From: Polaromonas sp. P2-4
GTDB lineage: Bacteria > Pseudomonadota > Gammaproteobacteria > Burkholderiales > Burkholderiaceae_C
Assembly: GCA_024703855.1 (NCBI GenBank)
Contig: CP087965.1
Coordinates: 5,014,001-5,078,000 of the forward strand
Length of the DNA: 64,000 bases
Direction: 5' to 3'
Shown here: positions 56,362 to 64,000 of the stretch, one piece after another
How the letters are laid out: each line of letters begins with the position of its first letter
Numbering within the stretch: the first letter of the stretch is position 1
Position numbers and translations under genes: made by a program
Notes under the pieces: generated by a model
Database searches by the model: none
Told to the model about the DNA's origin: nothing
What the model saw: the letters and a program-made list of their open reading frames with translations, nothing else

Positions 56362-57350
56362 CCAGCCCCAAAGGAAAAATCATGCTGGTGGGCATTGGCC
56401 CCGGCAGCCATGACCATATGACGCAGCGCGCCCGTGCCGCTATTGCCGAGGCCGATGTGGTGGTGGGCTACGTCACCTACATCAAGCTGGTGGCCGATTT
56501 GCTGGAAGGCAAAGAGGTCGTGCGCAAAGGCATGACTGAAGAGCTGGACCGCGCGGTGCACGCGCTGGCCAGCGCCCGCGAAGGCAAGAAGGTTGCGCTC
56601 ATCTCCAGTGGCGACGCTGGGGTGTATGGCATGGCCGGCCCCACCTATGAGGTGCTGTTCCAGGCCGGCTGGACGCCCGAGTCCGACGTGCAGGTGGAAG
56701 TCGTGCCGGGGGCCTCGGCCATCAACGCCTGTGCGGCGCTGGTGGGCGCACCGCTGACGCACGACTTCTGCTCGATCTCTCTGTCCGATCTGCTCACCCC
56801 CTGGCCGGTGATTGCACGCCGGCTGGATGCGGTGGCGGCATCGGACTTTGTGGTGGCGCTGTACAACCCCAAGAGCGGCCGTCGCACCCAGCAAATCGTG
56901 CAGGCGCAGCAGCTGTTCTTGCGCCACCGCAGGCCCGACACGCCGGTGGCCGTGGTCAAGTCGGCTTACCGCAGGCGCGAGCGCATCGAGTTCACCACAC
57001 TGGACAAGATGAGCGACTGCGACATCGGCATGCTCACCACGGTGCTGATTGGCAACAGCCACACCTTTGTGCAGCATGGCCTGATGGTCACGCCGCGCGG
57101 CTATGCCAACAAGTACGACCTGGACGATGGCGGCAGCACCCGCGCAGGGGAAAGGGCAGGGCGCTCGCTGTCCACCGGCCTTTTGGGCTGGATGGAAAAT
57201 CTGCGCGCCGACCACGCGGAGGGCATCAGCATTGCCGCGCTGGCCCAGCAGCACAAACTGCCTGCGGACTACATCGAGGCGGTGCTGACCGCGCCGATTG
57301 AAGAAGTGGTCAAGGAAGCAGCTGCCAGCACCGAGGAATCGGAAGCATGA
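56358..57350 (+). CDS. cobJ: Precorrin-3B / cobalt-precorrin-3 C17-methyltransferase
   Basis: 330 residues. IMLVGIGPGSHDHMTQRARA, ALISSGDAGVYGMAGPTYEV (SAM site), VEVVPGASAINACAALVGAP, DFVVALYNPKSGRRTQQIVQ are CobJ/CbiH motifs. It carries a C-terminal extension of about 70 residues (GLLGWMENLRADHAEGISIA onward) beyond the usual 250, of unknown role. ATGA overlaps on both sides. Confidence 0.94.
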   Translation: MTSPKGKIMLVGIGPGSHDHMTQRARAAIAEADVVVGYVTYIKLVADLLEGKEVVRKGMTEELDRAVHALASAREGKKVALISSGDAGVYGMAGPTYEVLFQAGWTPESDVQVEVVPGASAINACAALVGAPLTHDFCSISLSDLLTPWPVIARRLDAVAASDFVVALYNPKSGRRTQQIVQAQQLFLRHRRPDTPVAVVKSAYRRRERIEFTTLDKMSDCDIGMLTTVLIGNSHTFVQHGLMVTPRGYANKYDLDDGGSTRAGERAGRSLSTGLLGWMENLRADHAEGISIAALAQQHKLPADYIEAVLTAPIEEVVKEAAASTEESEA

Positions 57351-57700
57351 GCGAGGTGGTGGTCAAACCCAAGATTGGCGCTTACAAACGCCATTTGCTG
57401 GTCTGTACCGGCCCACGCTGCACGCAGGATGGTGCGTCGCAGGAGCTGTTCGACAGCCTGGGCGACAAGTTCAAGGCGGCCGGGCTGCACGACGGCGAGA
57501 TGCGCGTCAAGCGCAGCCGGGTGAGCTGCTTTGCCGCCTGCAAGGGCGGGCCGGTCATGTGCGTGCAGCCGGATGGCACTTGGTACTACAACGTCACGCC
57601 CGCCAACATGGACCGCATCATTGACCAGCATCTGGTGGGCGGCCAGCCCGTGGCTGATCTGGTGTTTCACCAGGGACCGGGAGACTGCCATGACGCTTGA
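57347..57700 (+). CDS. Thioredoxin-like 2Fe-2S ferredoxin
   Basis: 117 residues. HLLVCTGPRCTQDGASQELF and VSCFAACKGGPVMCVQPDGT place four cysteines in the thioredoxin-like ferredoxin pattern; WYYNVTPANMDRIIDQHLVG is the usual end. In a cobalamin operon it may supply electrons for cobalt reduction or ring steps. It overlaps cobA by 11 bases. Confidence 0.88.
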   Translation: MSEVVVKPKIGAYKRHLLVCTGPRCTQDGASQELFDSLGDKFKAAGLHDGEMRVKRSRVSCFAACKGGPVMCVQPDGTWYYNVTPANMDRIIDQHLVGGQPVADLVFHQGPGDCHDA

Positions 57701-58445
57701 GGCACAAGGGCAAACCAGCCGCGGGTTTGTGTCCATCGTGGGTGCAGGCCCGGGCCCGGTTGATTTGATGACCCTGCGGGCACTCGACCGGCTTCAGCGG
57801 GCCGAGGTGGTGGTGCACGACCGCCTGATCGCGCCGGAAGTACTGGCTTTGATCCCCGAGGCCGCCCAGCGTGTGTATGTGGGCAAGGCCCTGGGCAACC
57901 ATGCGGTGCCGCAGGGCGGCATCCATGACTTGCTGGTGGCGCATGCGCGCCTGGGCAACCGGGTGGTGCGCCTCAAGGGCGGTGACCCTTATGTGTTTGG
58001 GCGCGGGGGCGAAGAGGTGCAGGCCCTGCAGGCGGCGGCTATCGCCTTTGAAGTGGTGCCGGGGGTGACTGCAGCCAGTGGCTGTTCGGCAGCGGCGGGT
58101 ATTCCGCTGACCCACCGCGACCTGGCCGGCAGCTGTGTTTTTCTGCCCGGTCACCTGGCCGATGACGAGGCCACGCACGACTGGCAGGCCTTGGCGCGCC
58201 CGGGCCAGACCCGTGTTTTTTACATGGGCGTGCAGCGCCTGGCGCAAATTGCCCACCAGCTCATCAGGCACGGCCTGGCACCCGATACCCCAGCCGCCAT
58301 CGTGCGCGACGGCGCCTGCGCCACGCAGACCGTCATCGCCACCGGATTGCGCAACCTGGTGGCACGCGCGCCGGCGTATGGCCCCCAGCCCGGCTTGCTC
58401 ATCATTGGTGAGACCGTGCAACTCAGCCCCGATTTCAACCCCTAA
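57690..58445 (+). CDS. cobA: Uroporphyrinogen-III C-methyltransferase
   Basis: 251 residues. VSIVGAGPGPVDLMTLRALD, VVRLKGGDPYVFGRGGEEVQ, EVVPGVTAASGCSAAAGIPL, RVFYMGVQRLAQIAHQLI are classic SUMT motifs. Makes precorrin-2 with two SAM. ATG 57690 follows GGGAGA. Commits tetrapyrrole flux to the ring pathway encoded around it. Confidence 0.95.
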   Translation: MTLEAQGQTSRGFVSIVGAGPGPVDLMTLRALDRLQRAEVVVHDRLIAPEVLALIPEAAQRVYVGKALGNHAVPQGGIHDLLVAHARLGNRVVRLKGGDPYVFGRGGEEVQALQAAAIAFEVVPGVTAASGCSAAAGIPLTHRDLAGSCVFLPGHLADDEATHDWQALARPGQTRVFYMGVQRLAQIAHQLIRHGLAPDTPAAIVRDGACATQTVIATGLRNLVARAPAYGPQPGLLIIGETVQLSPDFNP

Positions 58446-58455
58446 GTGATTGCCC

Positions 58456-59038
58456 ATGCAGATTGAAACCCCACCGTCCGAAAAGCCCTATGACAAACCC
58501 GAGGGTGAACGCCGCGGCCTCGTCATCGTCAACACCGGCGACGGCAAGGGCAAAAGCACCGCTGCCTTTGGCCTGGCCCTGCGCGCACACGGGCGCCACC
58601 ATGTGCATGGCAAGGCCGTCAAGATTTTCCAGTTCATGAAAGTGCCCAGTGCCCGCTTTGGCGAGCACCGCATGTTCTGAACAGCTGGGTATTCCGATCG
58701 AAGGGCTGGGCGACGGCTTCAGCTGGAAAAGCCAGGACCTGGAACATTCCGCGCAGCTGGCACGCGATGGCTGGGAGAAAGCCAAGGCGGCGATCCTGGG
58801 CGGTGAGTACTTCATGGTGGTTCTGGACGAAATCACCTACCCGCTGATTTACGGCTGGATGCCGCTCGACGACGTGCTGCAGACGCTGCGCGATCGCCCG
58901 AAGGACGTGCACGTGGTCCTCACCGGCCGGCGCTGCCCGCCCGAAATCATCGAGCTGGCCGATACCGTGACCGAGATGACCAAGGTCAAGCACGCCTTCA
59001 ATGCCGGCATCCCCGCCCAGCGCGGCATCGAAGACTGA
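58456..59038 (+). CDS. cobO: Cob(I)yrinic acid a,c-diamide adenosyltransferase (frameshifted)
   Basis: About 193 residues. P-loop VNTGDGKGKSTAAFGLALRA, VKIFQFMKVPSARFGEHRMF, FSWKSQDLEHSAQLARDGW, VVLDEITYPLIYGW, VLTGRRCPPEIIELADTVTE. An extra T at 58678 puts a false stop after HRMF; removing it gives FEQLGIPIEGLG. Attaches the adenosyl group to the reduced cobalt. ATG 58456 is 11 bases after the cobA stop. Confidence 0.93.
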
Positions 59039-59044
59039 TTCTGT

Positions 59045-59147
59045 CTCTACTTCAATGCGATATGTCGTTGCCCCGCCTTGCCGTGCCAAAGCACTGTCTG
59101 CGGCGGTGCGCCTGATCTCGCACCGAATTAGAAGCAGAATAAGGTTG
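59045..59147 (+). repeat. Family D ~100-bp repeat between cobO and bluB
   Basis: tctctacttcaatgcgatat ... ccccgccttgccgtgc ... agcactgtctgcg ... cgaattagaagcagaata. It matches 63888-63986 over about 100 bases in direct orientation. Its ends (attctgtctct and agaagcagaat) are imperfect inverted repeats. Confidence 0.85.
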
Positions 59148-59152
59148 TCCCA

Positions 59153-59826
59153 ATGAGTGTTCCATCAGTCCCCCACGCCTTCAGCCTGCCCGAGCAGCAG
59201 GCGGTGTACCGCGCCATTTATGAGCGGCGTGACATGCGCCATTTCAGCGGCGGGGTCGTGGCCGATGAGGTGTTGCAGCGCCTCCTGGCTGCCGCCCACC
59301 ATGCACCCAGCGTCGGCTTTATGCAGCCCTGGCGCTTTATCCGCGTGCGCAGCCAGCCGCTGCGCGCCACGGTGCATGCGCTGATCGAGGAGGAGCGAAT
59401 CCTGACGGCCCGGGCGCTGGGCGAGCGCGAAGACGAGTTCATGAAGCTCAAGGTGCAGGGCGTGCTCGATGCTGCCGAAGTGCTGGTGGTGGCGCTGCCG
59501 CCAGGGCGCGAGCAGCATGTCTTTGGCCGCCGTACCCTGCCTGAAATGGACCTGGCCTCCGCCGCCTGTGCCATTCAAAACCTCTGGCTGGCCGCGCGGT
59601 CGGAAGGACTGGGCATGGGCTGGGTGTCGATGTTCCCCCGCAGCAACTGGCGCAACTGCTGCAGATGCCCGAGGGCAGCAAACCCATTGCCGTTTTGTGC
59701 CTGGGCCCGGTCCAGGCGTTTTACGACCAGCCCATGCTGCAGGCCGAAAACTGGGCGCACCGTGCGCCGCTGGCCGACATGGTTTTTGAGGACTACTGGG
59801 CCAAGCCGGCTTCACCCCATGAGTGA
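59153..59826 (+). CDS. bluB: 5,6-dimethylbenzimidazole synthase BluB (frameshifted)
   Basis: About 224 residues. Nitroreductase-fold motifs: VYRAIYERRDMRHFSGGVVA, APSVGFMQPWRFIRV, LPEMDLASAACAIQNLWLAA, GLGMGWVSMF, then in another frame PQQLAQLLQMPEGSKPIAVL and APLADMVFEDYWAKPASPHE. A C-run at 59633 is one short. Stop at 59826 overlaps the next start. Splits FMNH2 with oxygen to form the lower ligand base, so this step needs air. Confidence 0.9.
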
Positions 59827-60774
59827 TGGCGCGCTGCTTATGGCGGCAGCGTTGTTGCTTGCATTGCTCATGGATGGCGCATTCGGCGAACCACCCGCCT
59901 GGATGCATCCGGTGGTGGGCATGGGCAAGTACCTGTCGTGGTGTGGCAAGCTTTTGCCCGGTTTGCGGCCCCCGCTGGCGCTCGGCTCAGGGGCTCTGGC
60001 GTGGCTGGCTGGTGCGGCCTTGGTGGGTGGCCTGGCCTGGTTTGCCCAGCGGCAGATGGTTTTTAGCCTGCATCCGGTCATTGCTGCGGTGTTCATGGCC
60101 GTGCTGCTCAAGCCCATGCTGGCCTGGCGCATGCTGCGCAGTGAAGTCGATGCGGTTGAAGCGGCGCTGCAGCAATCGCTGGAAGCAGGACGCGAACGGT
60201 TGTCGTGGCTGGTCAGCCGCAACACCGTGCTGCTCAACGAAAGCGAAGTGCGTGAAAGCGCCATCGAATCGCTGGCCGAAAACCTCAACGACTCCGTGGT
60301 GGCTCCCATCTTCTGGTTTGTGCTGTTCGGCTTGCCCGGCGCCGCCATTTACCGCTTTGCCAACACCGCCGACGCGATGTGGGGCTACCGCGGGATTTAC
60401 AAGGGGAAAAACTGGGAGTGGGCCGGCAAATGGGCGGCGCGGGCTGACGATGTGTTGTCATGGATTCCGGCGCGCCTGACGGCTTTGCTGCTGGCCCTGG
60501 TGGCGGGGGCTTGTCCTTTAAAAACTTGCGGACTTTGCGAAGGGAAGCCCGTAAAACGCCATCGCCCAACAGTGGCTGGCCGATGGCGGCCATGGCCCTG
60601 GCGCTGGGCGTCAGCCTGCGCAAACCCGGTGTTTACACGCTTAACCCTGAGGGCAAACCGCCACAGGCTCCTGACACCATTTCCGCGCAAAAACACGCAT
60701 CAAAAGTGGTTTTGGCCATTGTTTTATGTGCGCTGACAGCCATCCTATTCATAGCGTTCGCGCATTTTTCATGA
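59819..60774 (+). CDS. cbiB: Adenosylcobinamide-phosphate synthase CbiB (frameshifted)
   Basis: About 318 residues. ALLMDGAFGEPPAWMHPVVG, NTVLLNESEVRESAIESLAE, SVVAPIFWFVLFGLPGAAIY, MWGYRGIYKGKNWEWAGKWA, DDVLSWIPARLTALLL are CbiB/CobD motifs; the end LRKPGVYTLNPEGKPPQAPD lies in another frame after a G-run one short near 60505. Attaches aminopropanol phosphate to adenosylcobyric acid at the membrane. ATG 59819 lies inside the last codons of bluB. Confidence 0.9.
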
Positions 60775-61808
60775 TGAGCACGCAGCAACCGCAGTGCCTG
60801 CGAATTCACGGTGGCCCCGACCTGTATGGCGTGCCGCTTCATGACTTCTCCACCAACAGCAACGCCTGCGGGCCGTGCCCTTTGGCGCAAGCCGCCGTCA
60901 GCCAGGCCGACGCCACGGCATACCCAGACGCCAGCTACACCGCCCTGCGCCAGCAACTGGCTGGGTTTCACGGTGTGGATGTGCGGCGTGTATTGCTGGC
61001 CGGCAGCGCCAGCGAATTTATTTTCCGCATCACCGCGCTGGTGGCGCTGATGGCGAAGGAGGGCGGGCGTTCGGTCTGGCTGCCGCCGCACAGCTATGGC
61101 GACTATGCGCAAGCGGCCCATGCACATCGCTTGACCGTGGCGAACCAGGTCGCCGATGCACAGCTGCGCTGGAGTTGCGACCCTTCCAGCCCGCTGGGAG
61201 CGGCGCATGTGGGTCTGGGTGATCTGATCAATGAAGCCGGCCCACCCGCCATCAGTGTGCTCGACCGGGCCTACGAACCCTTGCGACTGAGTGGCGCGCT
61301 GGCGCTCACCGATGCGCAACTGAAAAAACTTTGGCAACTCTGGACGCCGAACAAAGCGCTGGGCTTGACGGGCGTGCGTGCCGCCTATGCCATTGCACCC
61401 GTCGATGCGAACGAGGAGGTGCTGGCGCTGGAGCAGCTGTGCCCGTCCTGGCCGGTGGGTGCGCACGGTGTGGCCATGCTGCGGGCCTGGGTCAGTCCGG
61501 AGGTGCAAGCCTGGCTGGCCAGCAGCCTGACGACCTTGTGTGAGTGGAAGGTGCGGCAAATTGCAATGTGCGAATCCCTGGGCTGGACCTGCCTGCCCAG
61601 CCATGCCAATTTTTTCTGCGCCCGGCCTGCATTGCCGCATGGCCTTGCCTTGCCGCAGGTGTTGGCCGAGTTGCGCGCCCGGGGCATCAAGCTGCGCGAC
61701 ACGACCTCCTTTGGCTTGCCCGGCCATGTGCGCATCAGCGTCCAGCCGCCCGCTGCGCAGGACGCATTGCACAATGCATGGCAACACATCACACGAAAGT
61801 CAGCATGA
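60771..61808 (+). CDS. cobC: Threonine-phosphate decarboxylase-like PLP enzyme CobC
   Basis: 345 residues. Class I aminotransferase fold: LYGVPLHDFSTNSNACGPCP, AYPDASYTALRQQLAGFHGV, and the PLP lysine in WTPNKALGLTGVRAAYAIAP; GIKLRDTTSFGLPGHVRISV near the end. Supplies the aminopropanol phosphate used by CbiB. The usual SLHRIL-like family text is shortened. ATGA overlaps cbiB; it overlaps cobQ by ATGA. Confidence 0.92.
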   Translation: MMSTQQPQCLRIHGGPDLYGVPLHDFSTNSNACGPCPLAQAAVSQADATAYPDASYTALRQQLAGFHGVDVRRVLLAGSASEFIFRITALVALMAKEGGRSVWLPPHSYGDYAQAAHAHRLTVANQVADAQLRWSCDPSSPLGAAHVGLGDLINEAGPPAISVLDRAYEPLRLSGALALTDAQLKKLWQLWTPNKALGLTGVRAAYAIAPVDANEEVLALEQLCPSWPVGAHGVAMLRAWVSPEVQAWLASSLTTLCEWKVRQIAMCESLGWTCLPSHANFFCARPALPHGLALPQVLAELRARGIKLRDTTSFGLPGHVRISVQPPAAQDALHNAWQHITRKSA

Positions 61809-63365
61809 GCGGCACATTGGCCAGAAGCGTCATGGTTCTGGGTACCACCAGCGGCGCCGGCAAAAGCTGGCTGACCACCGCGCTGTGTCGCTACTACGCC
61901 CGGCAGGGCCTGAAGGTTGCACCTTTCAAGGCGCAGAACATGAGCAACAATGCGCGGGTAGTGGCCCCCACGCTTGTCGCTTCGCGAGCCTTCGGCGATG
62001 CGCTGCCCCCTGCACCAGAAAATGGGGCTAATTTTCCTTGGGGCGGCCCGGCGGAAAATTGCTCCGGCGGCGAGATCGGCAGCGCCCAATACTTCCAGGC
62101 GCTGGCGGCGCGCCGAGCCTGATGTGCGCATGAACCCGCTGCTGCTCAAGCCCGAAAAAGACACGCAAAGCCAGGTCATCCTGATGGGGCAGGTCGATGC
62201 CGGGCTCTCGCGCCTGCCCTGGCGCGGCCGCAGCGCTTCGGTGTGGCCGGTCATCGCCCGGGCGCTGGACGAACTGCTGGCCGAGAACGACGTGGTGGTG
62301 ATCGAAGGCGCGGGCTCGCCAGCGGAGATCAACCTCAAGGCCAGCGACATCGTCAACATGCGCGTGGCGCTGCATGCCCAGGCCAAGTGCCTGCTGGTCA
62401 CCGACATTGACCGCGGCGGCGCCTTTGCCCACCTGTACGGCACCTGGATGATGCTTGACGCGGCCGAACGCGCCTTGATCAGCGGTTTTGTACTCAACAA
62501 ATTCCGCGGCGACGCGACGCTGCTGGCGCCGGGCCCGCAAATGCTGCAAGACCTGACCGGTGTGCCCACGGTCGCCACCTTGCCCATGTGGTGGCAGCAC
62601 GGCCTGCCCGAAGAAGACGGTGTGTTCGATGATCGCAGCAGGGCGGTGGGCGCTGTTACTACAACCGTCGCCGTCGTCGCCTACCCGCGCATCAGCAACC
62701 TCGACGAATTCCAGCCGCTGAAAAACGTGCCCGGAGTGCGCCTGAAGTGGGTGCGCAGCCCCGGCGAGCTGGCGGGGGCTGATTGGGTGGTGTTGCCCGG
62801 CTCCAAGCACACCAGCGGCGATTTGGCCTGGTTGCGCACGCAAGGGCTTGACCGCGCGATTGCCTTCCATGCGGAGCAGGGCGGCGCGGTGCTGGGCATT
62901 TGCGGCGGCCTGCAAATGCTGGGCGAGGCGCTGATCGATCCGCACGGCATTGACGGCAATGCGCCGGGGCTGGGTCTGCTGCCCGTGGTCACCGTGTTTG
63001 AAGAAGACAAAACGGTGCAGCGCAGGCAGGCCTGCTTTGGCGAGCTGGGCGGGGCGTGGACCGCACTGTCAGGCGTGGCCATGCAGGGCTATGAGATTCA
63101 CCATGGCCAGACGGCACAGCACCCGGCGCTGGCCGCAGCGGGTGACACGGCCCACGCGGTGATGGCAGATGGCCTGGCCTGGCAAAACATCCGCGGCAAT
63201 GTGCTGGGCCTGTATTTGCACGGCATGTTTGAAGACCCGGCCGTGCTGCAGGCGCTCTTCGGTGCCACGGTGCCCACGCTGGACGCGGTATTTGACGGGC
63301 TGGCCGACTACATTGAGCAGCACTTTGCGCCGGGCTTTTTGATGTCGCTGGTTGAAGCGCCCTAA
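61805..63365 (+). CDS. cobQ: Cobyric acid synthase CobQ with in-frame repeat insertion (frameshifted)
   Basis: About 520 residues. VMVLGTTSGAGKSWLTTALC (P-loop), FKAQNMSNNARVVA, then residues 55-87 encoded by a family A repeat, then GGEIGSAQYFQALAA, MNPLLLKPEKDTQSQVILMG, VVIEGAGSPAEINL, LVTDIDRGGAFAHLYGTW, glutaminase motif GGAVLGICGGLQMLGEALID. The frame changes near 62115 in a GCGCGC run. Amidates side chains b, d, e and g. The 33-residue insert sits between the second nucleotide motif and the GGEIG loop; without it both sides match CobQ without gaps. Confidence 0.92.
61967..62065 (-). repeat. Family A repeat inserted in cobQ (99 bp, in frame)
   Basis: Carries ggggctaattttccttgggg, cggcccggcggaaaatt and an outer cccccacgctt ... 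gctgcccc stretch, the reverse complement of the array unit at 24720-25110. 99 bases equal 33 codons without a stop. Confidence 0.92.
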
Positions 63366-63400
63366 CCAGGCTGGCCAACGCTAACCAGCGCTATCCAGCG

Positions 63401-63874
63401 CTATCCCGGTGCTCGCTTGAAGGGCCCAAAACAGGCCTGCAGCGACTCGGCTTTGCAAACAATCAACTGGTCAAGCTTGGGGCTGAACTGGATGAAGCGC
63501 GTGCCGCTTTCGTTCGAGGCCTCATGCAAGTCGCCAGAGCAATCCCGCTTGCCATTTCCTTTGCTCACAGTTTCATCGAGCCGGTAAAAGCCGAGCAGAC
63601 TGGGCTTGGCCGTTATCTCGTAATCGGCCTGCGTCACCTCTTCACCACTGTTGCCCAGCCGCGTGCCGTCGGCGCGGTACTGCCAGGTTTCGACGCATGT
63701 CTTGCCTGGCAGTGTCCAGGTCCAGCTTCCCACGATGGGATGCGGCGCCGGTACGGCTGCGGCGGATGCAGTGGATGAAGGATCGGCCGCGTTCGCAGCG
63801 GAAAAGCCGCAGAGCAGGGCGGCGAGAACTGACATTTTTCGCAATGAAGGGTTCCTGGCATGGTGGGTTTTCAT
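63401..63874 (-). CDS. Secreted protein of unknown function
   Basis: 157 residues. Signal peptide region LRKMSVLAALLCGFSAANAA, then HPIVGSWTWTLPGKTCVETW, a short beta-rich domain of lipocalin-like flavour with four cysteines (KTCVETW, KRDCSGD, IVCKAESLQACFG). The start may be 63874 or the internal methionine at 63835. Convergent to cobQ with 35 bases between, containing short direct repeats of gcgctatcca. Family not recognised. Confidence 0.65.
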   Translation of the reverse strand: MKTHHARNPSLRKMSVLAALLCGFSAANAADPSSTASAAAVPAPHPIVGSWTWTLPGKTCVETWQYRADGTRLGNSGEEVTQADYEITAKPSLLGFYRLDETVSKGNGKRDCSGDLHEASNESGTRFIQFSPKLDQLIVCKAESLQACFGPFKRAPG

Positions 63875-63887
63875 GAACTCATTCCAT

Positions 63888-63988
63888 TTCTACTTCAATA
63901 CGATATGTCGTTACCCCGCCTTGCCGTGCTGTAGCACTGTCTGCGACAGTGCGCCTAATCTCGCATCGAATTAGAAACGGAATCACGC
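63888..63988 (+). repeat. Family D ~100-bp repeat at the window end
   Basis: ttctacttcaatacgatatg ... ccccgccttgccgtgc ... agcactgtctgcg ... cgaattagaaacggaat, the direct-repeat partner of 59045-59147. An ATG at 63992 (gaataag follows) may begin the next gene but too little is visible. Confidence 0.85.
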
Positions 63989-64000
63989 ATTATGAATAAG

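Noticed and set aside
59153..60736. A 527-residue fusion of BluB and CbiB
   Set aside because: The BluB end is unreadable in that frame; a missing C at 59633 restores a separate BluB that stops at 59826 just inside the cbiB start.
63992..64000. Start of a further gene at the window end
   Set aside because: Three codons only and no ribosome site; cannot be supported.

Overview
The window looks like chromosome of a Burkholderiales bacterium of the Comamonadaceae (Rhodoferax/Polaromonas type). Inferred from GC-rich coding sequence, a zapA-6S RNA order, GspA/GspB genes, a CbiD/CbiG-type cobalamin operon under a B12 riboswitch, and dispersed GC-rich palindromic repeats that I recall from this family. 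No rRNA, tRNA, prophage or CRISPR was seen.

Layout. 1-2000: leuC (5' cut by the window edge) and leuD. 2500-8900: a lipoprotein, two membrane proteins with spermidine-synthase-like SAM-binding domains, and an L-isoaspartate methyltransferase with a signal peptide. 9200-10570: a small cassette of DUF2892 protein, ECF sigma factor, small membrane protein and AhpD-like protein. 10640-14514: Sel1-repeat protein between an AraC-family gene and a decayed copy of that gene's 3' end, then a divergent MFS transporter. 15029-21714: a large RTX/cadherin-like surface protein with nine almost identical 99-residue repeats, then gspA and gspB. 21811-26834: DUF6064 protein, aldo/keto reductase, histidine phosphatase, a tandem-duplicated fused small gene, an 83-bp repeat array and a ThDP enzyme. 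26947-32854: dppBCDF-dppA on the minus strand. 33230-37662: histone-like SWIB protein, DMT exporter, divergent Lrp regulator with rraA, TauE permease, 6S RNA, zapA and its coiled-coil partner.

37712-63365 is one long plus-strand cobalamin regulon: riboswitch, btuB, cobB, cytosolic BtuF-like protein, cobU, btuF-btuC-btuD, cobM, cbiX, cbiC, cbiD, cbiET, cobI, cbiG N-part, a second metal/corrinoid-type ABC importer, cbiG C-part (cobE), cbtB-cbtA, cobJ, a 2Fe-2S ferredoxin, cobA, cobO, bluB, cbiB, cobC and cobQ. Nearly every junction is a 4-base ATGA/GTGA/TTGA overlap, so it is probably translated as a coupled unit. CbiX, CbiD and CbiG mark the early-cobalt (anaerobic-type) ring pathway, while BluB makes dimethylbenzimidazole with oxygen. 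Precorrin-6A reductase (CbiJ/CobK), CobS and CobT were not found here.

Two features cut across the window. First, about 40 single-base indels interrupt otherwise well conserved genes, many in homopolymers and several as an extra T inside a CG step. They look like assembly or base-calling errors rather than decay, so many genes below are given as one feature spanning a frameshift, and three apparent gene fusions are rejected. Second, at least four families of short dispersed repeats occur, and several copies sit in frame inside coding sequences (araC, cobU, btuF, btuD, cobQ).
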